A stretch of DNA of 64,000 nucleotides from Aquariibacter albus (GCF_014145335.1 NZ_JACIVI010000007.1:43846-107845); one strand, 5' to 3'. Shown: positions 19,346 to 28,396, counted from the first letter of the stretch. The notes: generated by a model not told the origin, from the letters alone. Translations and numbers: made by a program.

Positions 19346-20344
19346 GTGCATGTCGAGATCAGGACCACCGACGTCCAGCCCATCCGCCAGACCTTCTCGC
19401 ACATCGCCCGCCGGCTGGGCGAGGGCAAGCCGGCCTCGCGCTACCAGGAGGCCACCCTGGACATGCAGCCGACGGCCAACTTCCACTACCTGCCGCTGTG
19501 GGAGCCCGAGCGCCAGATCTACGACCCCCGCCGCACGGCCCTGGTGATGGCCGACTGGTATGCCTTCAAGGACCCGCGCCACTACTACTACGGCGTCTAC
19601 ACCATGGCGCGGGCCAAGCAGCAGGAGGGGGTCGACAAGCAGTTCGAGTTTGCGGAGAAGCGCCGGCTCTTCGACCCGCTCGACGAGTCCACCCGCGAAC
19701 TGCTCGTCCAGGTGCTGGTGCCCCTGCGCCATGTCGAGTGGGGTGCGAACATGAACAACACCTACTGCTGCGCCTATGGCTATGGCACCGCCCTGACCCA
19801 GGCCTGCACCTATGCGGCCATGGACCGTCTCGGCATCGCGCAGATGCTGTCGCGCATCGGCCTGCTGCTCGACGGCAACCAGGGCAGCGCGCTCGACCAG
19901 GGCAAGGCCGCCTGGCTGGAGCATCCGGCCTGGCAGCCGCTGCGCCGGCAGGTCGAGAAGCTCTTCGTCACCCGGGACTGGTTCGAGCTCTTCCTCGCGC
20001 AGAACCTGGTGATGGATGGCCTGATGTATCCGCTGGTCTACCGCCAGATCGTCGAGGCGCTCAGCCCGCGCAGCGGCCATGCCCTGGCCCTGCTGACCGA
20101 GTTCATGAGCGACTGGTCGGCCGAGCAGCAGCGCTGGGTCGATGCGACGGTCAAGACGGCCGCCGAAGAGTCGCCAGCCAACCGTGCGCTGCTAGCGGGC
20201 TGGATCACCGCCTGGCGCGAACGCTTGTTCGACGCCCTGAAGCCACTGGCCGACCTGGCCCTGGGTGCTGCCGGCCCGGCGGCTCTCGCCAGCGCCCGCG
20301 CCGAGTTCGACACCCGCATCGCCCGCCTGGGCTGCGCCGCCTGA
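19346..20344 (+). CDS. dmpL: Phenol hydroxylase beta subunit DmpL
   Basis: 332 residues from the GTG at 19346, supported by GAGGAG nine bases upstream; an earlier in-frame ATG at 19262 would overlap dmpK and has no ribosome site. The sequence (FHYLPLWEPERQIYDPRRT, then WYAFKDPRHYYYG) is characteristic of the beta chain of bacterial multicomponent monooxygenases. It packs against the alpha subunit in the alpha2-beta2-gamma2 hydroxylase and has the same ferritin-like helical fold, but without the diiron ligands. It lies between dmpK and dmpM with short gaps, in the canonical order. Confidence 0.95.
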   Translation: MHVEIRTTDVQPIRQTFSHIARRLGEGKPASRYQEATLDMQPTANFHYLPLWEPERQIYDPRRTALVMADWYAFKDPRHYYYGVYTMARAKQQEGVDKQFEFAEKRRLFDPLDESTRELLVQVLVPLRHVEWGANMNNTYCCAYGYGTALTQACTYAAMDRLGIAQMLSRIGLLLDGNQGSALDQGKAAWLEHPAWQPLRRQVEKLFVTRDWFELFLAQNLVMDGLMYPLVYRQIVEALSPRSGHALALLTEFMSDWSAEQQRWVDATVKTAAEESPANRALLAGWITAWRERLFDALKPLADLALGAAGPAALASARAEFDTRIARLGCAA

Positions 20345-20364
20345 GCGCCTCGAGGAGACCCCGC

Positions 20365-20664
20365 ATGACCATCGCCCCCGCCGCCGCCTCGCGCGCGCCC
20401 GTCTTCATCTCCTTGCTGGCCAACGAGGCCTCGCGGGCCATCGTCGAGGCCATCGTCGCCGACAACCCCGAGGCCACCGTCGCCGAGTTCCCGGCCATGG
20501 TCAAGATCGACGCGCCGGGCCAGCTGGTGATCCGCCGCGAGAGCGTCGAGGCCCAGCTGGGCCGCAGCTGGGATGTGCAGGAGCTGCATCTGAGTCTGAT
20601 TTCCCTCGGCGGCAACATCGAAGAGACCGACGAGGACTTCACCCTGAGCTGGGGCGCGCGTTGA
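20365..20664 (+). CDS. dmpM: Phenol hydroxylase effector protein DmpM
   Basis: 99 residues, with GAGGAG upstream of the ATG. The sequence VFISLLANEASRAIVEAI and the later 'GNIEETDEDFTLSWGAR' end are typical of the MmoB/DmpM coupling protein. This cofactorless regulatory protein binds the hydroxylase and is needed for productive coupling of NADH oxidation to phenol hydroxylation. It is 20 bp after dmpL and 36 bp before dmpN, in the usual place. Confidence 0.95.
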   Translation: MTIAPAAASRAPVFISLLANEASRAIVEAIVADNPEATVAEFPAMVKIDAPGQLVIRRESVEAQLGRSWDVQELHLSLISLGGNIEETDEDFTLSWGAR

Positions 20665-20700
20665 GCCGCCGCCGCCCGTCCTGACGAACCGGAGCCCCGC

Positions 20701-22299
20701 ATGAGCCTCACCCCCCCCTCGGCCAGCAAGCCCACCACCAAGCGACTGGGCCTCAAGGAACGCTACGCGATGATGACCCGTGGCCTCGGCTGGGAGACCA
20801 GCTACGAGTCCATGGACGAGGTCTTCCCGCAGGACCGCTTCGAGGGCATCAAGATCCACGACTGGGACCGGTGGGAGGACCCCTTCCGCCTCACGATGGA
20901 TGCCTACTGGAAATTCCAGGGCGAGAAGGAGAAGAAGCTCTACGCGATCATCGATGCCTTCCAGCAGAACCAGGGCCAGTTCAACATCAGCGACCCGCGC
21001 TACCTGAACACCCTCAAGCTCTTCCTCACGGCGGTCAGCCCGCTGGAGTACGCCGCCCACCGCGGCTATGCCATGTGCGGTCGCAACTTCCGGGGCGTCG
21101 GCGCCCGCGTTGCCGCGCAGATGCAGTCCATCGACGAGCTGCGCCACTGCCAGACGCAGTTCCACACGATCAGCCACTTCAACAAGTACTTCCACGGCCT
21201 GCACGATCCGCAGCACATGTACGACCGCGTCTGGTACCTGTCGGTGCCGAAGTCCTACTTCGAGGACGCGATGAGCGCGGGGCCCTTCGAGTTCATCACC
21301 GCGATCAGCTTCAGCTTCGAGTACGTGCTGACCAACCTGCTGTTCATGCCCTTCATGAGCGGCGCCGCCTACAACGGCGACATGGCCACCGTCACCTTCG
21401 GCTTCTCCGCGCAGAGCGACGAGTCGCGTCACATGACGCTGGGCCTGGAGGTGGTGAAGTTCATGCTGGAGCAGGATCCGGCCAATGTGCCCATCGTCCA
21501 GCAATGGATCGACAAGTGGTTCTGGCGCGGCTACCGCCTGCTGACCATCGTCGCGATGATGATGGACTACATGCTGCCCAAGCGCGTGATGAGCTGGAGC
21601 GAAGCCTGGGCCATGTATTTCGAGAAGAACGGCGGCGCGCTCTTCGAGGACCTCTCGCGCTACGGCATCCGCATGCCCAAGTACCACGAGGTCGCGAGCA
21701 AGGAGAAGGACCGTATCAGCCACGAGGCCTGGGCCGCCTTCTGCAACTACGGCCATGCGGCCGACTTCCTGACCTGGGTGCCGCGTGCGGAGGAGATGGA
21801 CTGGCTGTCGGCCAAATACCCCGCCACCTTCGACCGGCTCTACCGCCCGCGTTTCGAGTGGATGGCCGAGCAGCAGCGCAGGACCGGCGCCATGTGGCGC
21901 AACAACACGCTGCCCATGCTGTGCCAGACCTGCCAGGTCCCGATGCTCTTCACCGAGCCTGACGATCCGACCAAGATCTGCTACCGCGAAACCAGCTACC
22001 ACGGCATGAAGATGCACTTCTGCTCCGACGGCTGCAAGGACATCTTCGAGAACGAGCCCGAGAAGTACGCCCAGGCCTGGCTGCCGGTGCACCAGATCTA
22101 CCAGGGTCACTGCTTCCCGGCCGATGCCGATCCGAGCGCGCCGGACTTCAACCCGCTCGCCGAGGTGCTGCGCTACTACCACCTGAACCCCGGGGCCGAC
22201 GGGGGCGACTTCGACCGTTCGCCCGACCACGCCAACTGGCTGCGCTGGACCGGTCAGGCCCCCGCCGAGCCCGCGCCGCCCGCCGCCGCAGCCGCCTGA
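20701..22299 (+). CDS. dmpN: Phenol hydroxylase alpha subunit (diiron oxygenase) DmpN
   Basis: 532 residues. The carboxylate-bridged diiron site can be traced: Glu116 (SPLEYAAH), Glu146 and His149 (DELRH), Glu207 (SFEYVL), Glu241 and His244 (DESRH). The two ExxH motifs have nearly the spacing seen in toluene/o-xylene monooxygenase. A Cys-rich patch near residues 408-450 (LCQTCQVPML, then HFCSDGCKDIFENEPEKYA) corresponds to the YHS-type zinc-finger region of phenol hydroxylases. The protein hydroxylates phenol to catechol with electrons from DmpP. It is somewhat longer than DmpN of CF600 because of an Ala/Pro tail. It is the catalytic core of the operon. Confidence 0.97.
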   Translation: MSLTPPSASKPTTKRLGLKERYAMMTRGLGWETSYESMDEVFPQDRFEGIKIHDWDRWEDPFRLTMDAYWKFQGEKEKKLYAIIDAFQQNQGQFNISDPRYLNTLKLFLTAVSPLEYAAHRGYAMCGRNFRGVGARVAAQMQSIDELRHCQTQFHTISHFNKYFHGLHDPQHMYDRVWYLSVPKSYFEDAMSAGPFEFITAISFSFEYVLTNLLFMPFMSGAAYNGDMATVTFGFSAQSDESRHMTLGLEVVKFMLEQDPANVPIVQQWIDKWFWRGYRLLTIVAMMMDYMLPKRVMSWSEAWAMYFEKNGGALFEDLSRYGIRMPKYHEVASKEKDRISHEAWAAFCNYGHAADFLTWVPRAEEMDWLSAKYPATFDRLYRPRFEWMAEQQRRTGAMWRNNTLPMLCQTCQVPMLFTEPDDPTKICYRETSYHGMKMHFCSDGCKDIFENEPEKYAQAWLPVHQIYQGHCFPADADPSAPDFNPLAEVLRYYHLNPGADGGDFDRSPDHANWLRWTGQAPAEPAPPAAAAA

Positions 22300-22385
22300 G
22301 CTGAACCCTGCCGAACCGCTGTGCCACCGACCCCTCCGGGCCGGTGGCTAGCGGAGCCCTGCGCCCTTCCTCCTGGACACGACCC

Positions 22386-22748
22386 ATGCCCGTCGTTGCA
22401 TTGAAGCCCGGCTACACCGGCCCGGTGGCCGACACCGAAGACAAGTTCCACGGCAAGCGCCTGCTCTACATCGGCTGGGATGACCACCTGCTGTTCTGTT
22501 CCCCGGTCTGCCTGCCGCTGCCGCCGGACATGCCCTTCGGCGCGCTGGTCGGGCAGGTGCTGCCCGGCATCTATGGCAGCCACCCGGACTTCGCCCGCAT
22601 CGACTGGTCCAGCGTGAGCTGGCTGGACTCGGGCCAGCCCTTCAAGCCGGATCCGGCCAAGACCCTGGCCGAGAACGGCCTGGTCCACAAGTCCGTGATC
22701 CGTTTCCGCACCCCTGGCCTGCGCGGCCTGGCGGGCAGCAGCAGCTGA
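22386..22748 (+). CDS. dmpO: Phenol hydroxylase gamma subunit DmpO
   Basis: 120 residues from the ATG at 22386; an upstream in-frame codon at 22344 has no ribosome site. PVVALKPGYTGPVADTEDKF at the N-terminus and HLLFCSPVCLPLPPDMPFG are characteristic of the small hydroxylase subunit DmpO/PhlO. It completes the alpha-beta-gamma hydroxylase. The 86-bp gap before it contains a GC hairpin-like stretch but no promoter that I can see, so it is presumably read through from dmpN. It is 16 bp before dmpP. Confidence 0.93.
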   Translation: MPVVALKPGYTGPVADTEDKFHGKRLLYIGWDDHLLFCSPVCLPLPPDMPFGALVGQVLPGIYGSHPDFARIDWSSVSWLDSGQPFKPDPAKTLAENGLVHKSVIRFRTPGLRGLAGSSS

Positions 22749-22764
22749 GGACCGGAGGCCTCCG

Positions 22765-23823
22765 ATGAGCCAGACCCTCACCATCGAACCCCTGGGCCAG
22801 GCCGTGTCGCTGCGGCCCGACCAGACCGTGCTTGACGCCTGCCTGCGTGCCGGCGTCTGGCTGCCGCATGCCTGCGGCCACGGCGTCTGCGGCACCTGCA
22901 AGGTCCAGGTGCTGGACGGCGAGGTCGAGCATGGCGACGCGTCCAACTTCGCGCTGATGGACTTCGAGCGCGACGAGGGCAAGATCCTCGCCTGCTGCGC
23001 CACCGCCGTCGGCGACCTCACCATCGAGGCCGAGATCGACGAGGACCCGGATGCCGCCTTCCTGCCCCTGGAGGACCACACGGCCGAGCTGGTCGAGGCG
23101 CGCATGCTGACCCCGACCATCCGCGGCCTGTGGCTGCGCACCGAGCGGCCGCTGGCCTTCCAGGCCGGCCAGTACCTGATGCTGAAGGTGCCGGGGGTCG
23201 AGGGCGAGCGGGCCTTCTCCATCGCCAGCCGGCCGGGCGAGGAGCTCGTCGAACTGCACATCCGCCGCGTGCCCGAGGGCCGGGCCACCGGCTGGCTGCA
23301 CGAACAGCTGCAGGTCGGCCAGCCCTTGCGCTTCACTGCGCCCAGTGGCCGTTTCTTCGTGCGCAAGTCGGCCGGCCTGCCGATGATCTTCGTCGGGGGC
23401 GGCTCCGGCCTGTCCAGCCCGCAGTCCATGGTGCTGGACCTGCTGGCCGAAGGCTGCACCCTGCCGATCACCCTGGTGCAGGGCGCGCGCAACCGCGACG
23501 AGCTCTACCACCGCGAGCGCTTCGAGCGCTTGGCCGCCGAGCACCCGAACTTTCACTACCTGCCGGTGCTGTCGGACCTGCCGGCCGACAGCGACTGGGC
23601 CGGTGCGCGCGGCTACGCCCACGAAGCGATGAAGACCCACTTCAAGGGCGACTTCCGGGGCCACAAGGCCTACCTCTGCGGCCCGCCGCCGATGATCGAG
23701 GCCTGTCTGAAGACGCTGATGCAGGGGCGCCTCTTCGAGCGCGACATCTACACCGAGAAGTTCTTCACCGCCGCCGACGCCGCCCTCGCGGCGCCGCGGA
23801 GCCCGCTGTTCCGCTCGGTCTGA
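22765..23823 (+). CDS. dmpP: Phenol hydroxylase reductase DmpP
   Basis: 352 residues. An N-terminal plant-type [2Fe-2S] domain has Cys37, Cys42 and Cys45 (ACGHGVCGTCKV) and a fourth Cys at 77 or 78. A ferredoxin-NADP reductase-type part follows, with the FAD motif RAFSIAS and the NAD-binding glycine stretch GGGSGLSSPQSM. It passes electrons from NADH through FAD and the iron-sulfur cluster to the DmpN diiron centre. GGAGG lies upstream of the ATG. It is the last gene of the hydroxylase operon and is convergent with the LysR gene 28 bp away. Confidence 0.96.
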   Translation: MSQTLTIEPLGQAVSLRPDQTVLDACLRAGVWLPHACGHGVCGTCKVQVLDGEVEHGDASNFALMDFERDEGKILACCATAVGDLTIEAEIDEDPDAAFLPLEDHTAELVEARMLTPTIRGLWLRTERPLAFQAGQYLMLKVPGVEGERAFSIASRPGEELVELHIRRVPEGRATGWLHEQLQVGQPLRFTAPSGRFFVRKSAGLPMIFVGGGSGLSSPQSMVLDLLAEGCTLPITLVQGARNRDELYHRERFERLAAEHPNFHYLPVLSDLPADSDWAGARGYAHEAMKTHFKGDFRGHKAYLCGPPPMIEACLKTLMQGRLFERDIYTEKFFTAADAALAAPRSPLFRSV

Positions 23824-23851
23824 GGCCTGCGCCGTGGACGCCTTCCGCCCC

Positions 23852-24757
23852 TCAGCCCGGCTCCGCCGCGGCCAGGCCTGGCAGCAGGGCCAGGAAGGCT
23901 GCCAGCGTCGGCGAGGGATCGCCGCGCCGATGCACGCAGCTCAGCTCGATATCCTGAAGGTACCGCGCCTTCAGGGGCCGGTAGACCACGCCAGGCAGCT
24001 GCAGGCGGGCGGCCGAGGCCGTCGTCACGCACAGACCCAGGCCGCCGGCCACCAGGGCCACGCAGGTCAGCACGTCCTCGACCGACTGGACGACCTGCGG
24101 CTGCGCGCCCTCGCGCGCGAAGGCCTGCAGCACCTGCTGCGCCAGGCCGGGCAGGGGCGAGGCCGACGAGACCGGATAGAGGATCAGCGGCTGGCGATCC
24201 AGGTCCCGCAGGGTGATCTCGTCCTTCAGGCTCAGGGGGTGAGCTTTCGGCAGGCCGACGATCAGGCGCTCGCGCAGCACCGGCACGGTGACCAGGTCGG
24301 GCTCGGGCGGCAGCAGCCGGTTGAAGCCGACGTGGATGCGCCGCTCGCGCAAGGCCTCGATCTGCTGGGCCTTGTTCAGCTGGTGCAGCTCGATCTGCAC
24401 CTCGGGGCGCTCGGCGTGGAAGCGCGCCAGCAGACGCGGAATCACGTCCAGCACGGCCGAGCCGAAGATGCCCACATCCAGCCGCCCGCGCAGGCCCTGG
24501 CCGCTGAGCTGGGTGCGCGTCTTCACCTGGGCGGCCAGGCCGAGCAGGTTGGGGGCCTCGGCACGCAGGGCCTCGCCGGCCGCGGTCAGCTCCACGCCCT
24601 TGGGCGTGCGCAGGAAGAGCGCGGTGCCCAGTGCGTCTTCCAGCGCGCGGATCTGCCGTGTCAGCGGCGGCTGGGTCATGTGCAGGCGCTCGGCCGCACG
24701 GTGGAAGTTGCGCTCCTCGGCGAGCACCAGGAAATCACGCAGCTGACGCAGTTCCAT
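23852..24757 (-). CDS. LysR-type regulator, CatM/BenM-like
   Basis: 301 residues. The N-terminal winged helix-turn-helix (FHRAAERLHMTQPPLTRQI) and the effector domain ending in AGGLGLCVTTASAARL are typical of the family. The sequence is closest in character to the CatM/BenM/CatR branch, which uses muconate-type or related ring-cleavage effectors. It is divergent from meta operon 1. The intergenic space contains ATAC-N7-GTAT (24784-24798), the hallmark binding site of that branch. It therefore probably controls dmpQ and onward, and itself. Similar boxes elsewhere in the window suggest a wider regulon, possibly shared with the second LysR protein (50495-51427). The actual inducer is not visible from sequence. 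Confidence 0.9.
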   Translation of the reverse strand: MELRQLRDFLVLAEERNFHRAAERLHMTQPPLTRQIRALEDALGTALFLRTPKGVELTAAGEALRAEAPNLLGLAAQVKTRTQLSGQGLRGRLDVGIFGSAVLDVIPRLLARFHAERPEVQIELHQLNKAQQIEALRERRIHVGFNRLLPPEPDLVTVPVLRERLIVGLPKAHPLSLKDEITLRDLDRQPLILYPVSSASPLPGLAQQVLQAFAREGAQPQVVQSVEDVLTCVALVAGGLGLCVTTASAARLQLPGVVYRPLKARYLQDIELSCVHRRGDPSPTLAAFLALLPGLAAAEPG

Positions 24758-24781
24758 GGCTTTCGGGCTCCCGGTTTGAGT

Positions 24782-24847
24782 CGATACCGATTGGGTATCG
24801 GACGTGCGAAATCGAGTATTGGACTGTATCGGTCTGCCCTCCTATCG
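24782..24847 (+). promoter_or_regulatory. CatM/BenM-type operator and promoter of meta operon 1
   Basis: ATAC-CGATTGG-GTAT (24784-24798) lies inside a perfect 7-bp inverted repeat CGATACC/GGTATCG (24782-24800). GTATTGGAC follows (24816-24824), providing both a half-site and a -35-like TTGGAC (24819-24824); TATCGT (24843-24848) is a plausible -10 after 18 bp. The order box, GTATTGGA and -10 region is shared by three other places in the window. Confidence 0.82.
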
Positions 24848-24916
24848 TCCGCCCATCCCAGGCCATCCGCCGCGGCGCAGACCGCAGGGCCGGGGGAGAG
24901 AAGGAGACCACAGGGC

Positions 24917-24961
24917 ATGCACGCACATCGCGTCGGGTGCATGGCGGGGGCGTCGGCATGA
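24917..24961 (+). CDS. Possible 14-codon leader peptide before dmpQ
   Basis: AAGGAG (24900-24905) precedes ATG at 24917, which opens a 14-codon frame (MHAHRVGCMAGASA) whose TGA overlaps the dmpQ ATG as ATGA (24958-24961). The dmpQ ATG itself has no nearby ribosome site, so translational coupling through this short frame would explain how dmpQ is started. An alternative dmpQ start is the in-frame GTG at 24937. Whether the peptide matters or only the coupling is unknown. Confidence 0.4.
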   Translation: MHAHRVGCMAGASA

Positions 24962-25347
24962 GTTCCGGCAGCGAGCCCCGCCATGCCGTTCGCATCGTCA
25001 ACACGCAGGAGGACTACGGCTGTGCCGCCTCCCGCACCTTGCTGGGCGGCATGGAAGCGCTGGGCCGCCGCGGCATCCCCGCAGGCTGCCGCGGCGGCGG
25101 CTGCGGCATCTGCAAGGTGCGCATCGAGACCGGCACCGTCCGCACCGACCGGATGAGCCGCGCCCATGTCAGCGTCGACGAGGAGGCCCGCGGCTATGTG
25201 CTGGCCTGCCGGGCCTACCCGACCAGCGATGTGGTGCTGCATGCCGTCGACAAGCTGGCCCGCTGCATCGAGCGGCGACCGGCTGAACCGGCTGCCCCTT
25301 CACCGTTCCTGGCCGCAGCGCTGCAGCGCGTGCCGCCCACCCCCTGA
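24958..25347 (+). CDS. dmpQ: Chloroplast-type [2Fe-2S] ferredoxin DmpQ
   Basis: 129 residues from the ATG at 24958. The cluster ligands are in GCRGGGCGICKV with a fourth Cys in YVLACRAYP, as in DmpQ/XylT/NahT. In known meta pathways this ferredoxin reactivates the catechol 2,3-dioxygenase by reducing its oxidised active-site iron. It is immediately followed by that dioxygenase gene (21 bp gap), matching the usual dmpQ-dmpB pairing. It is the first gene downstream of the LysR-type operator and follows a short overlapping leader frame. Confidence 0.9.
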   Translation: MSSGSEPRHAVRIVNTQEDYGCAASRTLLGGMEALGRRGIPAGCRGGGCGICKVRIETGTVRTDRMSRAHVSVDEEARGYVLACRAYPTSDVVLHAVDKLARCIERRPAEPAAPSPFLAAALQRVPPTP

Positions 25348-25368
25348 ACCCACCAAGAGGAGACAAGC

Positions 25369-26301
25369 ATGGCGATGACTGGCGTGCTGCGCCCCGGCCA
25401 CGTGCAACTGCGCGTGCTGGACATGGCGGCAGCGATCAAGCACTACAGCACGGTCCTCGGCCTGTGGCAGACCGCCACCGATGCCGAGGGCCGCGTGTAC
25501 TTCAAGGCCTGGGACGAGCACGACCATCACAGCGTCGTGCTGCGCGAGGCCGACGAGGCCGGCATGGATTTCATGGGCTTCCGCGTCGACGGTGTCGCCA
25601 CGCTGAAGCGGCTGGCCGTCGAGATCGAGGCCAGCGGCCTGGCCGGCGCGCTGCAGTGGATCCCGGCCGGCGAGATGCTGCGCACCGGCGAGCGCCTGCG
25701 CTTCACCGTGCCCACCGGCCACGCGATCGAGCTGTACGCCGAGAAGGACAAGGTCGGCAACGGCATGCCCCTGGAGAACCCCGAGGTCTATCCGGACAAC
25801 CTCAAGGGCATGTCGCCGACCCGCTTCGACCACTGCCTGCTCTACGGCGACGACCTGGATGGCACGGTCAAGCTCTTCACCGAGGTGCTGGGCTTCAAGC
25901 TGGCCGAGCAGGTGGTGGCGGGCCCGGATCAGCTGCAGATCGCGGCCTTCCTGACCTGCTCCAACAAGCCGCATGACGTGGCCTTCATCCGTCACCCGGA
26001 GAAGAACAAGTTCCACCACGCCAGCTTCATCCTCGACAACTGGGGCGAGGTGCTCAAGGCCGCCGACCTCATCACGCGCCACCGCGTGTCGCTGGACATC
26101 GGCCCGACGCGGCACGGCATCACGCGGGGCGAGACCATCTACTTCTTCGACCCCAGCGGCAACCGCAACGAGGTCTTCTCCGGCGGCTACATCCACTACC
26201 CGGACCGGCCCACGCTGACCTGGACCGACAACGAGCTGGGGCGCGCGATCTTCTATCACGACCGCAAGCTCAACGAGAACTTCCTCAACGTGGTGACCTG
26301 A
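25369..26301 (+). CDS. dmpB: Catechol 2,3-dioxygenase (copy 1)
   Basis: 310 residues of the two-domain type I extradiol family. The iron ligands can be placed at His155 (RFDHCLLYG), His216 (FHHASF) and Glu268 ([10 protein letters not shown]). The conserved [18 protein letters not shown] stretch lies before the third ligand. The enzyme opens catechol between C2 and C3 to 2-hydroxymuconic semialdehyde. AAGAGGAGA precedes the ATG. It is a paralogue of the dioxygenase at 51501-52436; both share an identical N-terminal [11 protein letters not shown]. Confidence 0.97.
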   Translation: MAMTGVLRPGHVQLRVLDMAAAIKHYSTVLGLWQTATDAEGRVYFKAWDEHDHHSVVLREADEAGMDFMGFRVDGVATLKRLAVEIEASGLAGALQWIPAGEMLRTGERLRFTVPTGHAIELYAEKDKVGNGMPLENPEVYPDNLKGMSPTRFDHCLLYGDDLDGTVKLFTEVLGFKLAEQVVAGPDQLQIAAFLTCSNKPHDVAFIRHPEKNKFHHASFILDNWGEVLKAADLITRHRVSLDIGPTRHGITRGETIYFFDPSGNRNEVFSGGYIHYPDRPTLTWTDNELGRAIFYHDRKLNENFLNVVT

Positions 26302-26449
26302 GTCCCCCCCGAAGCGGCTGCGCCGCTCCCCCCCAGGGGGGCGACGCTGGCGGACCGGCGGAGCCGGATCCGCGGCGTCTGCTGGAGGGGGTGTCGAGGG
26401 CCCGGAGGGCCCCGACACCGGGCCTGCGATTGACCTTGTGAGTCCTGCG
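26302..26449. repeat. GC-rich palindromic intergenic element
   Basis: The gap between dmpB and the glcG-like gene holds nested inverted repeats: AGCGGCTGCGCCGCT, a CCCCCC/GGGGGG pair, and a longer stem around 26390-26418 (GGTGTCG...CGACACC enclosing GGGCCC/GGGCCC). This is the style of short intergenic elements common in Burkholderiales. There is no T tract, so it may stabilise or attenuate the transcript rather than end it. Confidence 0.55.
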
Positions 26450-26893
26450 ATGGTGGATGCCACCCTGAATCTTCAAACCCTGAGCAGCGCGGCGGCCCAT
26501 GCGGCGGTGGCGGCGGCGGTGGCGCATGCGCGCACGCTGGGCGTGGCGGTCAATGTGGCGGTGGTCGATGCCGGGGGCCAGCTGCTGGCCTTCCTGCGCA
26601 TGGACGGCGCCTTCCTGCAGTCCATCGACATCGCCATCGACAAGGCCTACACGGCCCTGGGCTTCGGCTTTCCGACCGAGGCCTGGGCCGGCCTCTTCGC
26701 CACCGACCCCCTGCTGCAGACCGGCCTGGGCGTGCGGCCGCGCCTGGTCGTGCTGGGCGGCGGCGTGCCGGCCTATGCGGGCGCGGCGCGGGTCGGCGCG
26801 ATCGGCGTGTCCGGCGCCTCGGCCGCGCAGGACGCAGCCTGCGCCCGCGCCGCCCTGGCCGCCCTCGGCCTGCAGGACGCCGCGGCGTCCTGA
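26450..26893 (+). CDS. GlcG/HbpS-family (DUF336) protein
   Basis: 147 residues from ATG 26450; GTG at 26438 is an alternative and neither has a strong ribosome site. The pattern (an AL/AV-rich helix, VNVAVVDAGGQLLAFLRMDG, a KAYTAL helix and a final GAIGVSG strand) is that of the GlcG/HbpS family. Members of this family often occur between dioxygenase and dehydrogenase genes in meta operons without a settled role; some HbpS relatives bind haem or iron. It lies 35 bp before dmpC and is presumably co-transcribed. A role in metal or substrate handling is only a guess. Confidence 0.82.
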   Translation: MVDATLNLQTLSSAAAHAAVAAAVAHARTLGVAVNVAVVDAGGQLLAFLRMDGAFLQSIDIAIDKAYTALGFGFPTEAWAGLFATDPLLQTGLGVRPRLVVLGGGVPAYAGAARVGAIGVSGASAAQDAACARAALAALGLQDAAAS

Positions 26894-26927
26894 ACCCCGT
26901 TTCCCATTCTTCCCACCCGGATCCGAG

Positions 26928-28382
26928 ATGACCGAGTTCCTCAACTTCATCGATGGCGCCTTCGTGCCCAGCGAGCGCCGCTTCGACAAGCGCACGCCGA
27001 CCAGCCATGCCGTGATCGGCACCGTCCACGAGGCCAGCGCCGCCCAGGTCGACGCGGCCGTGCGTGCGGCCCGCGCCGCGCTCGACGGCCCCTGGGGCCG
27101 CATGCCGGTGGCCAAGCGCGTGGAGCTGCTGCATGCGGTGGCCGACGAGATCAACCGCCGCTTCGACGACTTCCTGGCCGCCGAGCTGGCCGACACCGGC
27201 AAGCCGCGCAGCCTGGCCTCGCACATCGACATCCCGCGCGGTGCGGCCAACTTCAAGGTCTTCGCGGACATCATCAAGAACGTCCCGACCGAGAGCTTCG
27301 AGATGACCACGCCCGACGGCGGCAGCGCGGTCAACTACGCGGTCCGCTCGCCGGTCGGCGTGGTGGCGGTGGTCTGCCCCTGGAACCTGCCGCTGCTGCT
27401 GATGACCTGGAAGGTCGGCCCGGCCCTGGCCTGCGGCAACACCGTCATCGTCAAGCCCTCGGAGGAGACGCCCGCCACCGCCACCCTGCTGGGCGAGGTC
27501 ATGAACGCGGTCGGCATTCCGCCGGGCGTCTACAACGTGGTGCACGGCTTCGGGCCGCAGTCCGCCGGCGAGTTCCTGACCCGCCACCCGGACATCGACG
27601 CGATCACCTTCACCGGCGAGACCCGCACCGGCGAGGCCATCATGGCCGCGGCGGCCCAGGGCGTGCGGCCGGTCAGCTTCGAGCTGGGCGGCAAGAACGC
27701 CGGCATCGTCTTCGCCGACGCCGACTTCGACAAGGCCGTGGCCGGCATCACCCGCAGCGCCTTCGAGAACTGCGGCCAGGTCTGCCTGGGCACCGAGCGC
27801 GTCTACGTGCAGCGACCGATCTTCGAGAAGTTCGTCGCCGCGCTGAAGGCCAAGGCCGAGGCCCTGAAGATCGGCCCGCCGAACGAGCCCGGCGTCGGCC
27901 TGGGCCCGCTGATCTCGGCCGAGCACCGGCAGAAGGTGCTGTCCTACTACCGCCGCGCGGTGGAAGAGGGCGCCACCGTGGTGACGGGCGGCGGCGTGCC
28001 CGACATGCCCGCGGCGCTGGCCGAGGGCCACTGGGTGCAGCCCACGATCTGGACCGGCCTGCCCGAGAGCGCCTCGGTGATCCGCGAGGAGATCTTCGGC
28101 CCCTGCGTGCACCTGGCGCCCTTCGACACCGAGGAGGAGGTCATCGCCCTGGCCAACGCCACCCGCTACGGCCTGGCGACCACCGTCTGGACCGAGAACC
28201 TCGGCCGCGCCCACCGCATGGCCCGCGCGGTCAAGGTCGGCATCTGCTGGATCAACAGCTGGTTCCTGCGCGACCTGCGCACCGCCTTCGGCGGCTCTGG
28301 CGCCTCCGGCATCGGCCGCGAGGGCGGCGTGCACTCGCTGGAGTTCTACACCGAGCTGCGCAACGTCTGCATCAAGCTCTGA
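26928..28382 (+). CDS. dmpC: 2-hydroxymuconic semialdehyde dehydrogenase (copy 1)
   Basis: 484 residues of the aldehyde dehydrogenase superfamily. Visible motifs: PWNLP (Asn153), the general base in FELGGKNAG (Glu252) and the nucleophile in GQVCLGTERV (Cys286). The VHGFGPQSAGEFLTRH and SWFLRDLRTAFGGS segments are typical of DmpC/XylG. It oxidises 2-hydroxymuconic semialdehyde to 2-hydroxymuconate (4-oxalocrotonate) with NAD, the dehydrogenative branch of the meta pathway. A paralogue lies at 41540-43000. It is in the same operon as dmpB and dmpE with short gaps. Confidence 0.96.
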   Translation: MTEFLNFIDGAFVPSERRFDKRTPTSHAVIGTVHEASAAQVDAAVRAARAALDGPWGRMPVAKRVELLHAVADEINRRFDDFLAAELADTGKPRSLASHIDIPRGAANFKVFADIIKNVPTESFEMTTPDGGSAVNYAVRSPVGVVAVVCPWNLPLLLMTWKVGPALACGNTVIVKPSEETPATATLLGEVMNAVGIPPGVYNVVHGFGPQSAGEFLTRHPDIDAITFTGETRTGEAIMAAAAQGVRPVSFELGGKNAGIVFADADFDKAVAGITRSAFENCGQVCLGTERVYVQRPIFEKFVAALKAKAEALKIGPPNEPGVGLGPLISAEHRQKVLSYYRRAVEEGATVVTGGGVPDMPAALAEGHWVQPTIWTGLPESASVIREEIFGPCVHLAPFDTEEEVIALANATRYGLATTVWTENLGRAHRMARAVKVGICWINSWFLRDLRTAFGGSGASGIGREGGVHSLEFYTELRNVCIKL

Positions 28383-28396
28383 GCCCGGGACACCCC

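Noticed and set aside
20038..22230. 730-codon minus-strand frame across dmpL, dmpM and dmpN
   Set aside because: It covers three well-identified genes and has no motif of its own.
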